Part shown: piece by piece, positions 1 to 7,192 of the stretch
Layout of the letters: the number at the start of each line of letters is the position of its first letter
Position numbering within the stretch: position 1 is the first letter of the stretch
DNA from: Ruminococcus sp.
Lineage (GTDB): Bacteria; Bacillota; Clostridia; Oscillospirales; Acutalibacteraceae
Direction: 5' to 3'
DNA length: 19,324 bases
Assembly: GCA_003521625.1 (NCBI GenBank)
Contig: DPHV01000002.1
Location: 31,102-50,425 of the forward strand
Program-made: the position numbers and the translations under genes
The notes under the pieces: generated by a model
Seen by the model: only the letters and a program-made list of their open reading frames with translations
Told to the model about the DNA's origin: nothing
The model's database searches: none

Positions 1-3
1 GAC

Positions 4-24
4 GTCAGGGATGCCGTCCCCTAC
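4..24. repeat. GCCGTCCCCTAC-type intergenic repeat, left copy
   Basis: A 21-nt sequence here is present in exact reverse complement at 19253-19273, and its last 12 bases (GCCGTCCCCTAC) recur in direct orientation at 19128-19139. It belongs to a family of GC-rich repeats in otherwise AT-rich intergenic DNA. The first 185 bases hold only this repeat, a second repeat arm (59-98) and AT-rich sequence; I see no gene in them. Confidence 0.75.
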
Positions 25-58
25 CGATATATAGGAAATGTTGTGTTTTTATCTATCG

Positions 59-98
59 GGCATCCGTTTTTTCAAAATAATCCGGCTTTTCCACTCGA
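59..98 (+). repeat. 40-nt dispersed repeat, copy 1
   Basis: This 40-nt stretch, beginning GGCATCCGTTTTTTC and ending CCACTCGA, matches the reverse complement of 3333-3372 with three mismatches by eye. Both copies are intergenic and each lies just beyond the 3' end of a gene (the exonuclease III gene here, the DUF2804 gene there). The function is unknown; it could be a non-autonomous mobile repeat or a decayed terminator-like element. Confidence 0.8.
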
Positions 99-185
99 TT
101 TGCGTTTCGAGGCACTCGACTAAATTCTCGTTTAACTTTCTGAAAGTAATAAATCATATTGATAAGCTATATTTGTTACAACAGC

Positions 186-944
186 TTAAACATCGGCAAC
201 AAGCTCAACAGGACAGTGGTCAGAGCCGAAAATATCGGTGTGAATATCCGCACTTCTGAGCTTGTCATCAAGCGAAGATGAAGTGATAAAATAGTCAATA
301 CGCCAGCCTGCGTTCTTCTCTCTTGCCTTAAAGCGGTAGGACCACCAAGAATAAACGCCCTCTTTGTCGGGGTTGAAATAGCGGTATGTGTCGGTAAATC
401 CGCTGTCGAGGAGAATGGTCATCTTTTCTCTTTCCTCGTCGGTAAAGCCTGCGTTTTTGCGATTAGTCTTTGGATTTTTCAAGTCTATTTCCTTGTGAGC
501 CACATTTAGATCACCGCACATTATTACAGGCTTTTTGCTGTTGAGGTCAAGCAAATATGCTCTGAAAGCGTCCTCCCACTCCATTCTGTATTCAAGCCTT
601 TTCAGCTCGTTCTGCGAATTCGGAGTATAACAGGTTACGAAATAGAAATTCTCAAACTCGGCGGTAATTACTCTGCCCTCTTTGTCGTGCTCTTCAATTC
701 CAAGTCCGTATGTAACCGACAAGGGTTTCTGCTTTGTAAACAGCGCAGTACCCGAATACCCCTTTTTCTCGGCATAATTCCAGTATTGATAGTAGCCGTC
801 AAGCTCAAGGTCAATCTGTCCCTCCTGAAGTTTGGTTTCCTGAATACAGAAAATATCTGCGTCAACCTCTTTAAAATAATCAAGAAAGCCCTTTGTTACA
901 CAGGCACGAAGTCCGTTTACGTTCCACGAAATAAATTTTTTCAT
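186..944 (-). CDS. xth: Exodeoxyribonuclease III (AP endonuclease)
   Basis: Base-excision repair enzyme that cleaves DNA 5' to abasic sites and degrades 3' ends, a cytoplasmic Mg-dependent EEP-fold nuclease. The 252-residue protein has the usual family length. Visible motifs in order are WNVNGLRA (residues 7-14), the metal ligand E36 in QETK, YTPN (106-109), GDLNVAH with D145 and N147, RIDY (215-218) and the C-terminal GSDHCPV with catalytic D242 and H243. The frame can be extended upstream to 989, but I chose the ATG at 944 because it starts the family-typical MKKFISWNVNG and is preceded by GGGTGAT four bases upstream. It is divergent from the sigma-K gene, with about 120 bp between them. 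Assignment is secure; whether the ortholog would be called xth or exoA is a naming matter. Confidence 0.95.
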   Translation of the reverse strand: MKKFISWNVNGLRACVTKGFLDYFKEVDADIFCIQETKLQEGQIDLELDGYYQYWNYAEKKGYSGTALFTKQKPLSVTYGLGIEEHDKEGRVITAEFENFYFVTCYTPNSQNELKRLEYRMEWEDAFRAYLLDLNSKKPVIMCGDLNVAHKEIDLKNPKTNRKNAGFTDEEREKMTILLDSGFTDTYRYFNPDKEGVYSWWSYRFKAREKNAGWRIDYFITSSSLDDKLRSADIHTDIFGSDHCPVELVADV

Positions 945-1063
945 ATTATCACCCGATTTAATTTTGTTTATATGAATAGTATAATGCATTTTGCGCTTTT
1001 TGTACAGGCAAATTTCGAAGGAAATCGGAATATTATTAAACAGATTATTTCGGTGGTGATAAT

Positions 1064-1759
1064 GTGTTTGAATTACTCGGCTTTCTTGGGCAATACATTT
1101 GCTTTTTCATTCTTCACGTATGCGGAGGCGGTTCGTTTCCAAAGCCGCTTTCGGAAAAGCAGGAAAAAATCTATCTTAAGCGTGCTGCAAACGGCGACAA
1201 AGAAGCACGGAACAAGCTTGTTGAGCATAACCTCAGACTTGTTGCGCACATCATAAAAAAATACTACGGAATGCAGAGCGAACAGGACGACCTCGTTTCA
1301 ATAGGAACAATCGGACTTATCAAGGCAGTTGACACATATGATATGAACAAAAACATTCGTTTAAGCTCCTATGCGAGCAGATGTATTGAAAATGAAATTC
1401 TTATGCACTTCCGCAACGCTAAAAAGAGTGCGCAGGACATTTCTCTGAATGAAACAATTGACACCGACAAGGACGGTAATCCGCTTACACTTCTCGATAT
1501 TATGGCAGTTGACGACAATATAATCGACACGCTGGATTTGAAATTCAACAGCAGAAAGCTTGGACAATATATAAATGAGGAGCTTGACGAGCGTGAGAAA
1601 AAAATAATAATCCTGCGTTACGGACTTGACGGAAACGAGCCGATGACGCAGAAAAACGTTGCAAAGCTTCTGAATATTTCGAGGTCATATGTAAGCAGGA
1701 TTGAAACACGTGCGCTGAAAATTCTGAAAAAACGTTTTGACAACAGCTCAAATTTGTAA
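1064..1759 (+). CDS. sigK: RNA polymerase sporulation sigma factor sigma-K, intact pro-form
   Basis: Late mother-cell sporulation sigma factor that directs coat and cortex gene transcription. The 231-residue protein has a hydrophobic N-terminus (about residues 1-22) matching the membrane-bound pro-sequence removed from pro-sigma-K in Bacillus. Region 2 includes EHNLRLVAHI (54-63), DLVSIGTIGLIKAVDTY (76-92) and YASRCIENEILM (103-114), the latter almost identical to B. subtilis SigK. Region 4 contains LDEREKKIIILRYGLDG (174-190) and the helix-turn-helix ISRSYVSRIETRALK (205-219). The start is a GTG at 1064 preceded by GGTGGTGAT; an overlapping out-of-frame ATG at 1062 is not used. The gene is contiguous, with no intervening prophage-like skin element. 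Its presence implies a spore former. Confidence 0.93.
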   Translation: MFELLGFLGQYICFFILHVCGGGSFPKPLSEKQEKIYLKRAANGDKEARNKLVEHNLRLVAHIIKKYYGMQSEQDDLVSIGTIGLIKAVDTYDMNKNIRLSSYASRCIENEILMHFRNAKKSAQDISLNETIDTDKDGNPLTLLDIMAVDDNIIDTLDLKFNSRKLGQYINEELDEREKKIIILRYGLDGNEPMTQKNVAKLLNISRSYVSRIETRALKILKKRFDNSSNL

Positions 1760-1766
1760 CAATACA

Positions 1767-1790
1767 GGGCGGCTGTTTACGGTCGCCCCT
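1767..1790. terminator. Bidirectional hairpin between sigK and lipoprotein gene
   Basis: GGGCGGCT (1767-1774) pairs with GGTCGCCC (1781-1788), including two G-U pairs, around a six-base loop. It sits in the 39-bp gap between two convergent stop codons. T-tracts are poor on both sides, so efficiency is uncertain. Confidence 0.55.
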
Positions 1791-1798
1791 ATTCGTGT

Positions 1799-2146
1799 TT
1801 ATTCAACCTTATTCAGGGTAATCGTATTGTTGTTGTGTGTAAGGTCAAGCTTATTTCCCTTTGGTGTGTAATCAAAGGAGTAATTCTGCGAAACCTCGGG
1901 CATAAAAATCACAAAACTGCTTTGGTCTGCTATATAATCCCCTTTAATTTCAGTGCTTTTTCCGGAATTATTAATTTTCAGCACTGCTGTATCTTCGTCA
2001 AATTCAAGGCTCAATTCAGCTCCGCCCTCAAGTTTTGCCTCCCATTTTGATGAAGTCAGTTCATTCATATAGCCCGAAGTATCGGTCGTGCAGGCAGAAA
2101 AAACAAAACACAAGGAAATTAATAAAACTGCGACGATTTTTTTCAA
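1799..2146 (-). CDS. Small putative lipoprotein, function unknown
   Basis: I do not recognise a named family. From a TTG start the protein is 115 residues: a short basic N-terminus (MKK), a hydrophobic segment and a lipobox ending FSAC, giving lipidated Cys18 and then a roughly 98-residue exported domain rich in beta-strand patterns. The motif order (SSKWEAK, LSLEFDEDTAVLKINN, TEIKGDYIAD) resembles small lipocalin-like or META/DUF-type lipoproteins that follow an SxW signature, but that is only a resemblance. I prefer TTG at 2146 over GTG at 2155 because GGGTGAGA then lies five to six bases upstream, whereas the GTG overlaps that site. The gene is convergent with sigK and divergent from the DUF2804 gene. 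It is probably anchored on the outer face of the membrane. Confidence 0.75.
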   Translation of the reverse strand: MKKIVAVLLISLCFVFSACTTDTSGYMNELTSSKWEAKLEGGAELSLEFDEDTAVLKINNSGKSTEIKGDYIADQSSFVIFMPEVSQNYSFDYTPKGNKLDLTHNNNTITLNKVE

Positions 2147-2323
2147 AATTCTCACCCGATTAGAAATATAATATATCAGAACAATTGCTTTCAGATAAAA
2201 TATATTAAAATTTAAAATTCTTTATTACCCATTTACAGTTTTGTTATAATTCTTGAATAGCATAATAACTTCTGCTATAGTAATAATGGAATATTTTGGA
2301 TTTTCGAAACGGAGTGAAGTATT

Positions 2324-3331
2324 TTGCAGCGTGAAATCAAAGAAAATTGTGCTGTGTTTGAGGAAAACGGAGAGGTTTTAAACGCAGGCTGGGCAAGGAA
2401 ATCTGTTTTTGAATACAACTGCGATATGAGCAAGACCTCAGGAAAGCACGGTGAAAGCGACTGCTACTTTATCAACAACGGCGAGGTATCGCTTTATCTT
2501 TCGGTTGAGAATTACGGAATGGAGTTTGCAATAAAAATCGCCGTCGCCGACCTTAAAAGAGGCGGTGTTATCAGCGACAGTGTTATTAAGAAATTTGTTA
2601 TATTTAAAAATGAACTCCCCGAGTCGGGCAACAAGGGCGAGCTGCTCTATACAGACAAGCGTATTCAGTTACAGCTTACAAACACAACCGACGGAAGATT
2701 TCTCAAATGCGATTTTATCGACTTCGGCGGACTTAAAAATCTTTACTTCAACATCACTCTTAAAAAAAGCAACGGTGACAGTCTTAACGAATTGGCACCG
2801 TTTGAACGTGACAGAAAATACTTTTACCTGAAAAGATTTGTGCCGAAGTTTATTGCAAGCGGAGTTATCAGAGTAGGCGGACTTGAATATTCTTTAAATG
2901 AAAATAACACAAGAGCTTACTTTGACTGGACACGCTTTTCAAAGCCGAGAAAGCACAACTACCAAAGGTTGAGTGCAGACGGCATATTAGATGGGAAACG
3001 ATTTTCGCTCTGCCTTGCAAGCAGAGTCGGAGACAACCGTTACGGCAACGAAAACTGTTTCTTCATTGACGGAAAGCTTGAAAAGCTGTCGCAGATAAAC
3101 GTTAAAGGTACAAACGGAAGGCTCGACAGACCATGGTTTTTTACGGCGGGAATTTCTGCTGTTGATATTACGTTCAAGCCCTTTACGGTAAAAGGAGAGC
3201 CTATGGCGGCTGTTATGGATAAAACTACCGTAGTTTTCGGCAGGCTTTACGGACAGATAAAACGTGTTGACTACGACAAACCTCTGGTGCTTGATAATGC
3301 ACAGGCACATATGATTTTCACCGAGTTTTAA
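2324..3331 (+). CDS. DUF2804 domain-containing protein
   Basis: Member of the uncharacterised DUF2804 family; the biochemical role is not known to me. The 335-residue protein lacks a signal peptide or membrane segments and is likely cytoplasmic. Family-like features are the N-terminal pattern GEVLNAGWARKSVFEYN (residues 16-32), the mid-protein APF preceding a YFYLKR stretch (158-171), AYFDWTR (198-204, equivalent to the family's DWGRG region) and GNENCFFIDGKLEKL (241-255). The start is TTG at 2324, preceded by GGAGTG seven bases upstream; no upstream in-frame alternative looks better. It is flanked by the lipoprotein gene (divergent, 177 bp away) and by a strong terminator at 3404. A copy of the 40-nt dispersed repeat follows its stop codon almost immediately. 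Confidence 0.8.
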   Translation: MQREIKENCAVFEENGEVLNAGWARKSVFEYNCDMSKTSGKHGESDCYFINNGEVSLYLSVENYGMEFAIKIAVADLKRGGVISDSVIKKFVIFKNELPESGNKGELLYTDKRIQLQLTNTTDGRFLKCDFIDFGGLKNLYFNITLKKSNGDSLNELAPFERDRKYFYLKRFVPKFIASGVIRVGGLEYSLNENNTRAYFDWTRFSKPRKHNYQRLSADGILDGKRFSLCLASRVGDNRYGNENCFFIDGKLEKLSQINVKGTNGRLDRPWFFTAGISAVDITFKPFTVKGEPMAAVMDKTTVVFGRLYGQIKRVDYDKPLVLDNAQAHMIFTEF

Positions 3332-3332
3332 G

Positions 3333-3372
3333 TCGAGTGGAAAAGTCGGTTTGTTTTGAAAAAACGGATGCC
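3333..3372 (-). repeat. 40-nt dispersed repeat, copy 2 (inverted)
   Basis: Reverse complement of 59-98 with three mismatches by eye. It begins two bases after the DUF2804 stop codon and ends about 30 bp before the terminator, so it would be in the 3' untranslated region of that transcript. Confidence 0.8.
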
Positions 3373-3403
3373 TGAATTATAAAATAAACATTATATAAAT
3401 CAA

Positions 3404-3445
3404 ACGGACTGTTTCACTTAAAATGAAACAGTCCGTATTTTCTTT
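3404..3445. terminator. Strong bidirectional rho-independent terminator
   Basis: A perfect 13-bp stem, ACGGACTGTTTCA (3404-3416) with TGAAACAGTCCGT (3424-3436), around a 7-base loop. On the + strand it is followed by ATTTTCTTTATTTTTTT. It lies between the convergent DUF2804 and small membrane protein genes and can serve both. Confidence 0.93.
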
Positions 3446-3917
3446 ATTTTTTTGTATTGTTATCTTCTACAAGCCGTGCCATCATTGCAAATGCTGTAAT
3501 AAAGCTGATTAAAATATAGCAAAGCAGAGCAAGCAATGAGCCGTAAGAGATGAAATTAAGAGATACGATTGTTAAGATTGAAAATACACCGAGCAAACTG
3601 CAAATAATAGAAACGATGTTTTTCATATTCCTTTCCTTATCGAGTGCACAGAAGAAGAAACCGACAACCGGTATTACCAAAAAGATAAAGAACACCGGCA
3701 ACACAGAACTGAATGCCGCACCCTGCGCTGCGTCGGGAAACTCACCGCCAAGATAACCGAACATATCAAATACAGTTGCATAAAATCCGACCTTTGACGG
3801 GTTGGGACTCGGAATTTGTACAAATGTGAATGTACAAAAGAGAATCTGTGCAAGGAAAAGAATGCACTGGGTTATTCTTAATCTTTTTCTTGTCTTGTTT
3901 TCAGGCTTTTTTAACAT
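3444..3917 (-). CDS. Small membrane protein, four predicted helices
   Basis: I do not recognise this 157-residue protein. It has a basic N-terminus (MLKKPENKTRKRLR) and four hydrophobic segments at roughly residues 16-34, 68-92, 98-120 and 124-148, with a short charged C-terminus. An extracytoplasmic loop after the first helix (about 35-65) contains proline, glycine and aromatic residues. The ATG at 3917 has an excellent GGAGG six bases upstream. It is transcribed divergently from the GH13-DUF1653 gene and the two promoters overlap at their -35 boxes, so co-regulation or mutual interference is possible. No transporter or enzyme signature is visible, and I infer no function. Confidence 0.8.
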   Translation of the reverse strand: MLKKPENKTRKRLRITQCILFLAQILFCTFTFVQIPSPNPSKVGFYATVFDMFGYLGGEFPDAAQGAAFSSVLPVFFIFLVIPVVGFFFCALDKERNMKNIVSIICSLLGVFSILTIVSLNFISYGSLLALLCYILISFITAFAMMARLVEDNNTKK

Positions 3918-3958
3918 ATTTATCCTCCGAAATTTTATAGAAATTACGTAATAATATT

Positions 3959-3987
3959 ATTATATCACAACTTTCATCATTGCACAA
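3959..3987 (-). promoter_or_regulatory. Sigma-A type promoter for the small membrane protein gene
   Basis: On the minus strand, TTGTGC (3987-3982) and TATAAT (3964-3959) are separated by 17 bases, about 40 bp upstream of the ATG at 3917. The -35 box overlaps that of the divergent promoter. Confidence 0.6.
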
Positions 3988-4008
3988 TAGACAAATTTAT
4001 GATAAAAT
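3980..4008 (+). promoter_or_regulatory. Sigma-A type promoter for the GH13-DUF1653 gene
   Basis: TTGCAC (3980-3985) and TAAAAT (4003-4008) with a 17-base spacer, 33 bp upstream of the TTG start at 4042. The -35 box shares four bases with the divergent promoter on the other strand. Confidence 0.6.
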
Positions 4009-4041
4009 ATAATTGTTAATTTGTAAAGGGAGTGACTTAAT

Positions 4042-5679
4042 TTGGGTTATATTAACGAATCAATAATTTATAATATTTATCCTCTCGGATTCTGCGGTGC
4101 GCCGAGAGATAATGACGGAAAACTTGTTTACAGGCTTGACAAAATTTATGACTGCATTGAGCATCTTAAAAAAATGTCTGTAAACGTGCTTGTGTTCAAT
4201 CCGCTGTTTGAAAGCTCACGTCACGGCTACGACACTATCGACTACAGAAAGGTTGACTGCCGTCTTGGCGATAATAATTCTTTTAAGAAAATTTGCAACA
4301 CACTGCACGAAAACGGAATCAAGGTAATTCTTGACGGCGTTTTCAATCATGTAGGCAGAGATTTTTTTGCTTTTAAAGACGTTCAGCAGAATCTCGGAAA
4401 TTCACGCTACTGCAATTGGTTTCAGAATCTCAACTTCGGCGGCAGAAGCCCAAAGGGCGACCCGTTCTGGTATGAGGGCTGGGCAGGTCACTATGACCTT
4501 GTAAAGCTAAATCTGCAAAATGATGAGGTTGTTAATTATCTGCTCGACTCGGTTAAATTCTGGATTGACGAGTTTGACATTGACGGCTTAAGGCTTGACG
4601 CCGCCGACTGTATCGACCTTGAATTTTTCAGAAAGCTTCGCAATGTATGTAAGTCAGAAAAGCCTGATTTCTGGCTTTACGGCGAAATCACACATGGCGA
4701 CTATAACAGATGGGCAAACGATAATCTTCTTGACTCTGTAACAAATTACGAGTGCTACAAGGGCATTTATTCAAGCCACAACGACCACAATTACTTTGAA
4801 ATTGCTCACTCACTCAACAGACAGTTCGGAAACGGCGGAATTTACCGCAATATTTACACCTACAATTTTGTGGACAATCACGATGTAAACAGAATTGCAA
4901 GCGACCTTAAGGATAAAAATCACCTTGAAAACGTCTATACCCTTATGTACACAATGCCCGGTGTGCCGTCGATTTACTACGGCAGTGAGTACGGAATTGA
5001 GGGAAAGCGTACACAATTCAGTGACTATGAGCTTCGCCCCTGTCTTGACCTCAACAACGTTGAAAATGCAAATTACGATTTGCTAAATCACATCATAAAG
5101 CTCGGCAAAGTCAGACTTGCTCTTGATGCGCTCAAGTACGGCAACTTTGACAATGTAAACATTATGAATGAAAAGCTCGTCTACAAGAGATTTACCGACA
5201 ATCAGACTGTTTTCATTGCATTCAATCTCACCAACCACGATGAAAAAATCGGATTTGACACGGGCTGTAATGCAAAGCTGACTGATGTCCTTAACGACAA
5301 CGAGGTTATCGATGTAAACGGCTACTGTGAGCTTTCACTGAAGCCCTATTCTTCAAGGATTCTTGTAGTCAACGACGGAAGTTTTAAGGTAAACTTTGAC
5401 GATAAATGTGAAGTAAAAACCGTTACTGCAAATGCTCCGAGAAAAAAAGAAAAGAAAGTAGAAAAATTAAAGAAAGTTCAAAAAGGAAGATACCGCCACT
5501 TCAAGGGTACAGAGTATGAAGTGCTGGGCGTTTCAACTCACAGTGAAACCGGTGAAAAGCTGGTAATCTATATGAGCGTTGACGGAAAAGAAACACTTTG
5601 GGCAAGACCTTATGATATGTTTACCGATGTTGTTGAACATAACGGCAAAAAAATTAACCGCTTTACTCTTCTTTCATAA
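4042..5679 (+). CDS. Cytoplasmic GH13 alpha-glucan hydrolase fused to DUF1653
   Basis: Glycoside hydrolase family 13 enzyme of 545 residues without a signal peptide, so probably acting inside the cell on imported maltodextrins; substrate specificity cannot be read from the sequence. The GH13 barrel covers about residues 5-360, with region I DGVFNH (98-103), region II GLRLDAAD with nucleophile D186, general acid E215 in LYGEI, and region IV FVDNHD with D281. A short beta-rich domain C follows (about 370-445). A lysine-rich linker (467-480) leads to a C-terminal domain (481-545) starting KGRYRHFKGTEYEVLG, which matches DUF1653, normally a stand-alone small protein. The start is TTG at 4042 after AGGGAGTGA. 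The gene is monocistronic, with its own promoter and a terminator at 5689. Family is secure; the DUF1653 fusion is the oddity. Confidence 0.93.
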   Translation: MGYINESIIYNIYPLGFCGAPRDNDGKLVYRLDKIYDCIEHLKKMSVNVLVFNPLFESSRHGYDTIDYRKVDCRLGDNNSFKKICNTLHENGIKVILDGVFNHVGRDFFAFKDVQQNLGNSRYCNWFQNLNFGGRSPKGDPFWYEGWAGHYDLVKLNLQNDEVVNYLLDSVKFWIDEFDIDGLRLDAADCIDLEFFRKLRNVCKSEKPDFWLYGEITHGDYNRWANDNLLDSVTNYECYKGIYSSHNDHNYFEIAHSLNRQFGNGGIYRNIYTYNFVDNHDVNRIASDLKDKNHLENVYTLMYTMPGVPSIYYGSEYGIEGKRTQFSDYELRPCLDLNNVENANYDLLNHIIKLGKVRLALDALKYGNFDNVNIMNEKLVYKRFTDNQTVFIAFNLTNHDEKIGFDTGCNAKLTDVLNDNEVIDVNGYCELSLKPYSSRILVVNDGSFKVNFDDKCEVKTVTANAPRKKEKKVEKLKKVQKGRYRHFKGTEYEVLGVSTHSETGEKLVIYMSVDGKETLWARPYDMFTDVVEHNGKKINRFTLLS

Positions 5680-5688
5680 AACAAAAAT

Positions 5689-5724
5689 ACGGTTGCGTCA
5701 AACACTGTCGCAACCGTTTTGTTA
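5689..5724 (+). terminator. Rho-independent terminator after the GH13 gene
   Basis: ACGGTTGCG (5689-5697) pairs perfectly with CGCAACCGT (5709-5717) around an 11-base loop, followed by TTTGTTATTT. A preceding A-rich stretch may let it serve the convergent gene at 5748 too. Confidence 0.88.
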
Positions 5725-5747
5725 TTTATAGACTAATAGATTTATCC

Positions 5748-6302
5748 TTAATTTTCTTTGCTTTGGCTTAATACAGATAAAACTTCCTGTGCTTTATTTT
5801 TTGCAACTTCACTTGATTTCGGAGAAAGGTTTTCGTTAATATAAAAATTCCGATTGTCCATATTTTTCAGTATTTCGGTAATCAGCTTTTCTTCTTCAGG
5901 TTTTGCTGAAATAATTTTGCAGGCACATTCACACGCAATTGAAAATTCAGCAATACGTTCAGACTTAAGTGAATCATAATATTTGCTCTTTAAATTATCC
6001 CAATAGTTCTGATAATCACAGACAAGGAGGTTTGTGATTATCTTCCATACACTCCAGCTATTGAAAATCGTTTTCCTGTCAATTATTTCGGAAATATATC
6101 CTATGTAAGGATAGACAATTAAAGGATTTATCTCACTGATTTTTTCAAGAAGCATTTGAGCCCAGACACTAATTGAGTTTGAATTATTAAGCATAATATC
6201 AGTTATGACAGGAACAAACAATACATCTTTTTGCGCAAGCTCAATATAATACTCGTCATCTTCTCTTTTCTTAAGCTCAAAGTAAATTCTTTCTAAACCC
6301 AT
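5748..6302 (-). CDS. Hypothetical helical protein
   Basis: I do not recognise this 184-residue protein. It is soluble and predicted mostly helical, with amphipathic blocks such as YFELKKREDDEYYIELAQ near the N-terminus and a lysine/glutamate-rich C-terminus. The spacing of helices (DILFVPVITDIMLNN-like, then WAQMLLEKISEINP, then SVWKIITNLL) is reminiscent of HEAT/ARM-type repeats of the sort found in immunity or scaffold proteins, but this is only an impression. The frame can begin at 6314; I prefer ATG at 6302, which has GAGAG five bases upstream, while the earlier ATG has no visible ribosome binding site. It is more AT-rich than its neighbours and sits alone between two terminators, which could indicate an acquired gene. 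Confidence 0.65.
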   Translation of the reverse strand: MGLERIYFELKKREDDEYYIELAQKDVLFVPVITDIMLNNSNSISVWAQMLLEKISEINPLIVYPYIGYISEIIDRKTIFNSWSVWKIITNLLVCDYQNYWDNLKSKYYDSLKSERIAEFSIACECACKIISAKPEEEKLITEILKNMDNRNFYINENLSPKSSEVAKNKAQEVLSVLSQSKEN

Positions 6303-6407
6303 AAATACTCTCATTTCATTTATAATTTATATTTGAAATATCATTCAGCAATTAACTAGTAATAATATATTACCACAAATTGGCATATTTTTCAAGTGAC
6401 ACACAAT

Positions 6408-6450
6408 AAAAAGATATAAAAATCCCCGAACATAGCGAGTATGTTCGGGG
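6408..6450 (-). terminator. Rho-independent terminator of the amylase transcription unit
   Basis: A perfect 11-bp stem, CCCCGAACATA (6424-6434) with TATGTTCGGGG (6440-6450), loop of five. Reading on the minus strand the stem is followed by a T-rich tail (ATTTTTATATCTTTTT). It lies 35 bp beyond the original amylase stop codon at 6485, showing that transcription of the unit was designed to run past the internal TAA. Confidence 0.9.
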
Positions 6451-6484
6451 AAAATTGATTTAACTAATTTTCATCTGATAAAGA

Positions 6485-7192
6485 TTACTTCTCTGTGTAA
6501 TAAGACCATGTGCCGCCTGATTTGCTACCGGCATTTGCAAGGTAACAGTTCATATCTTTAGTAACGACAATATCAAGAGTCTGATTATTCCAAGTAGATT
6601 CGGTATCCTTAAAGAGGAAACACTTTGCACCGGGTGAAAGAGGAGTTTCAAAATCGTAATACCAGATATTTGTACCTGCGATTTGTGTCATAGCAACTGC
6701 TGTGTTTGCAAGACCGCTTTCAGCCCATCCGTAAATATAAACTTCTGACCACTTTGCCTTTGAGTTATCAAAATAAACTCTTGAAAGTTCAAAAGCAGGC
6801 TTTTTTTCCGGAACATATGGACCAACAGATACTTCTTCGTCATTGCTTAAGGTTACACAGTTATTTGACTTTGAAGTCTTTGCTGACCAAGAGTTGTAAA
6901 CATTGCCTGTATCTCCTCCTACCGGAGTTTCATATACAGCTTCAAGATAGCGATAAACCACGCAAGATGTCATAGTTGAAGGAACTTCTGCTGTATATAC
7001 ATTCGGATAAGCGTTTTCATCTTTTTCAAGGACATAGCTTTCACCTGTGCTGTTGTCATATACAAAGAGTGTAACGCCGTCGTCTGTCATCCAGCCAAGA
7101 GTAGTCTTAAAGTAGAATGTATATGTATCAGCCGAGGGGGCAGTTGTTGTGGGTTCTGTTGCCTGTGTAGCTTCTGTAGGAGTTGTTACAGG
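6485..7192 (-). pseudogene. Detached C-terminal starch-binding part of the amylase
   Basis: This 235-codon stretch is in the same frame as the amylase directly upstream and separated from it only by the TAA at 7193-7195. It begins with the same PVTTPTEATQATEP linker found after the preceding module. Two modules follow: one starting TYTFYFKTTLGW, aromatic-rich and CBM25/26-like, and a C-terminal one starting LSRVYFDNSKAKWSEVYIY and containing WYYDFETP and FLFKD, which fits CBM26 starch-binding modules. The first internal ATG (7090) has no ribosome binding site and any product from there would lack a signal peptide, so separate expression is unlikely. The parental gene would have spanned 6485-10498 (1337 residues). 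The codon is GAA at the equivalent place in the neighbouring repeat, so a single G-to-T change (or a sequencing error) explains the break. Confidence 0.85.

Noticed and set aside
38..259. Plus-strand open frame of 73 codons at the left end
   Set aside because: It is made of the dispersed repeat and the antisense of the exonuclease III 3' end.
687..1256. Plus-strand open frame of 189 codons
   Set aside because: It overlaps the exonuclease III gene antisense and the sigK gene in another frame, with no recognisable protein.
6485..7090. Independent gene of 201 codons starting at the ATG at 7090
   Set aside because: No ribosome binding site and no signal peptide; it is in frame with the amylase, so it is better read as the severed end of that gene.
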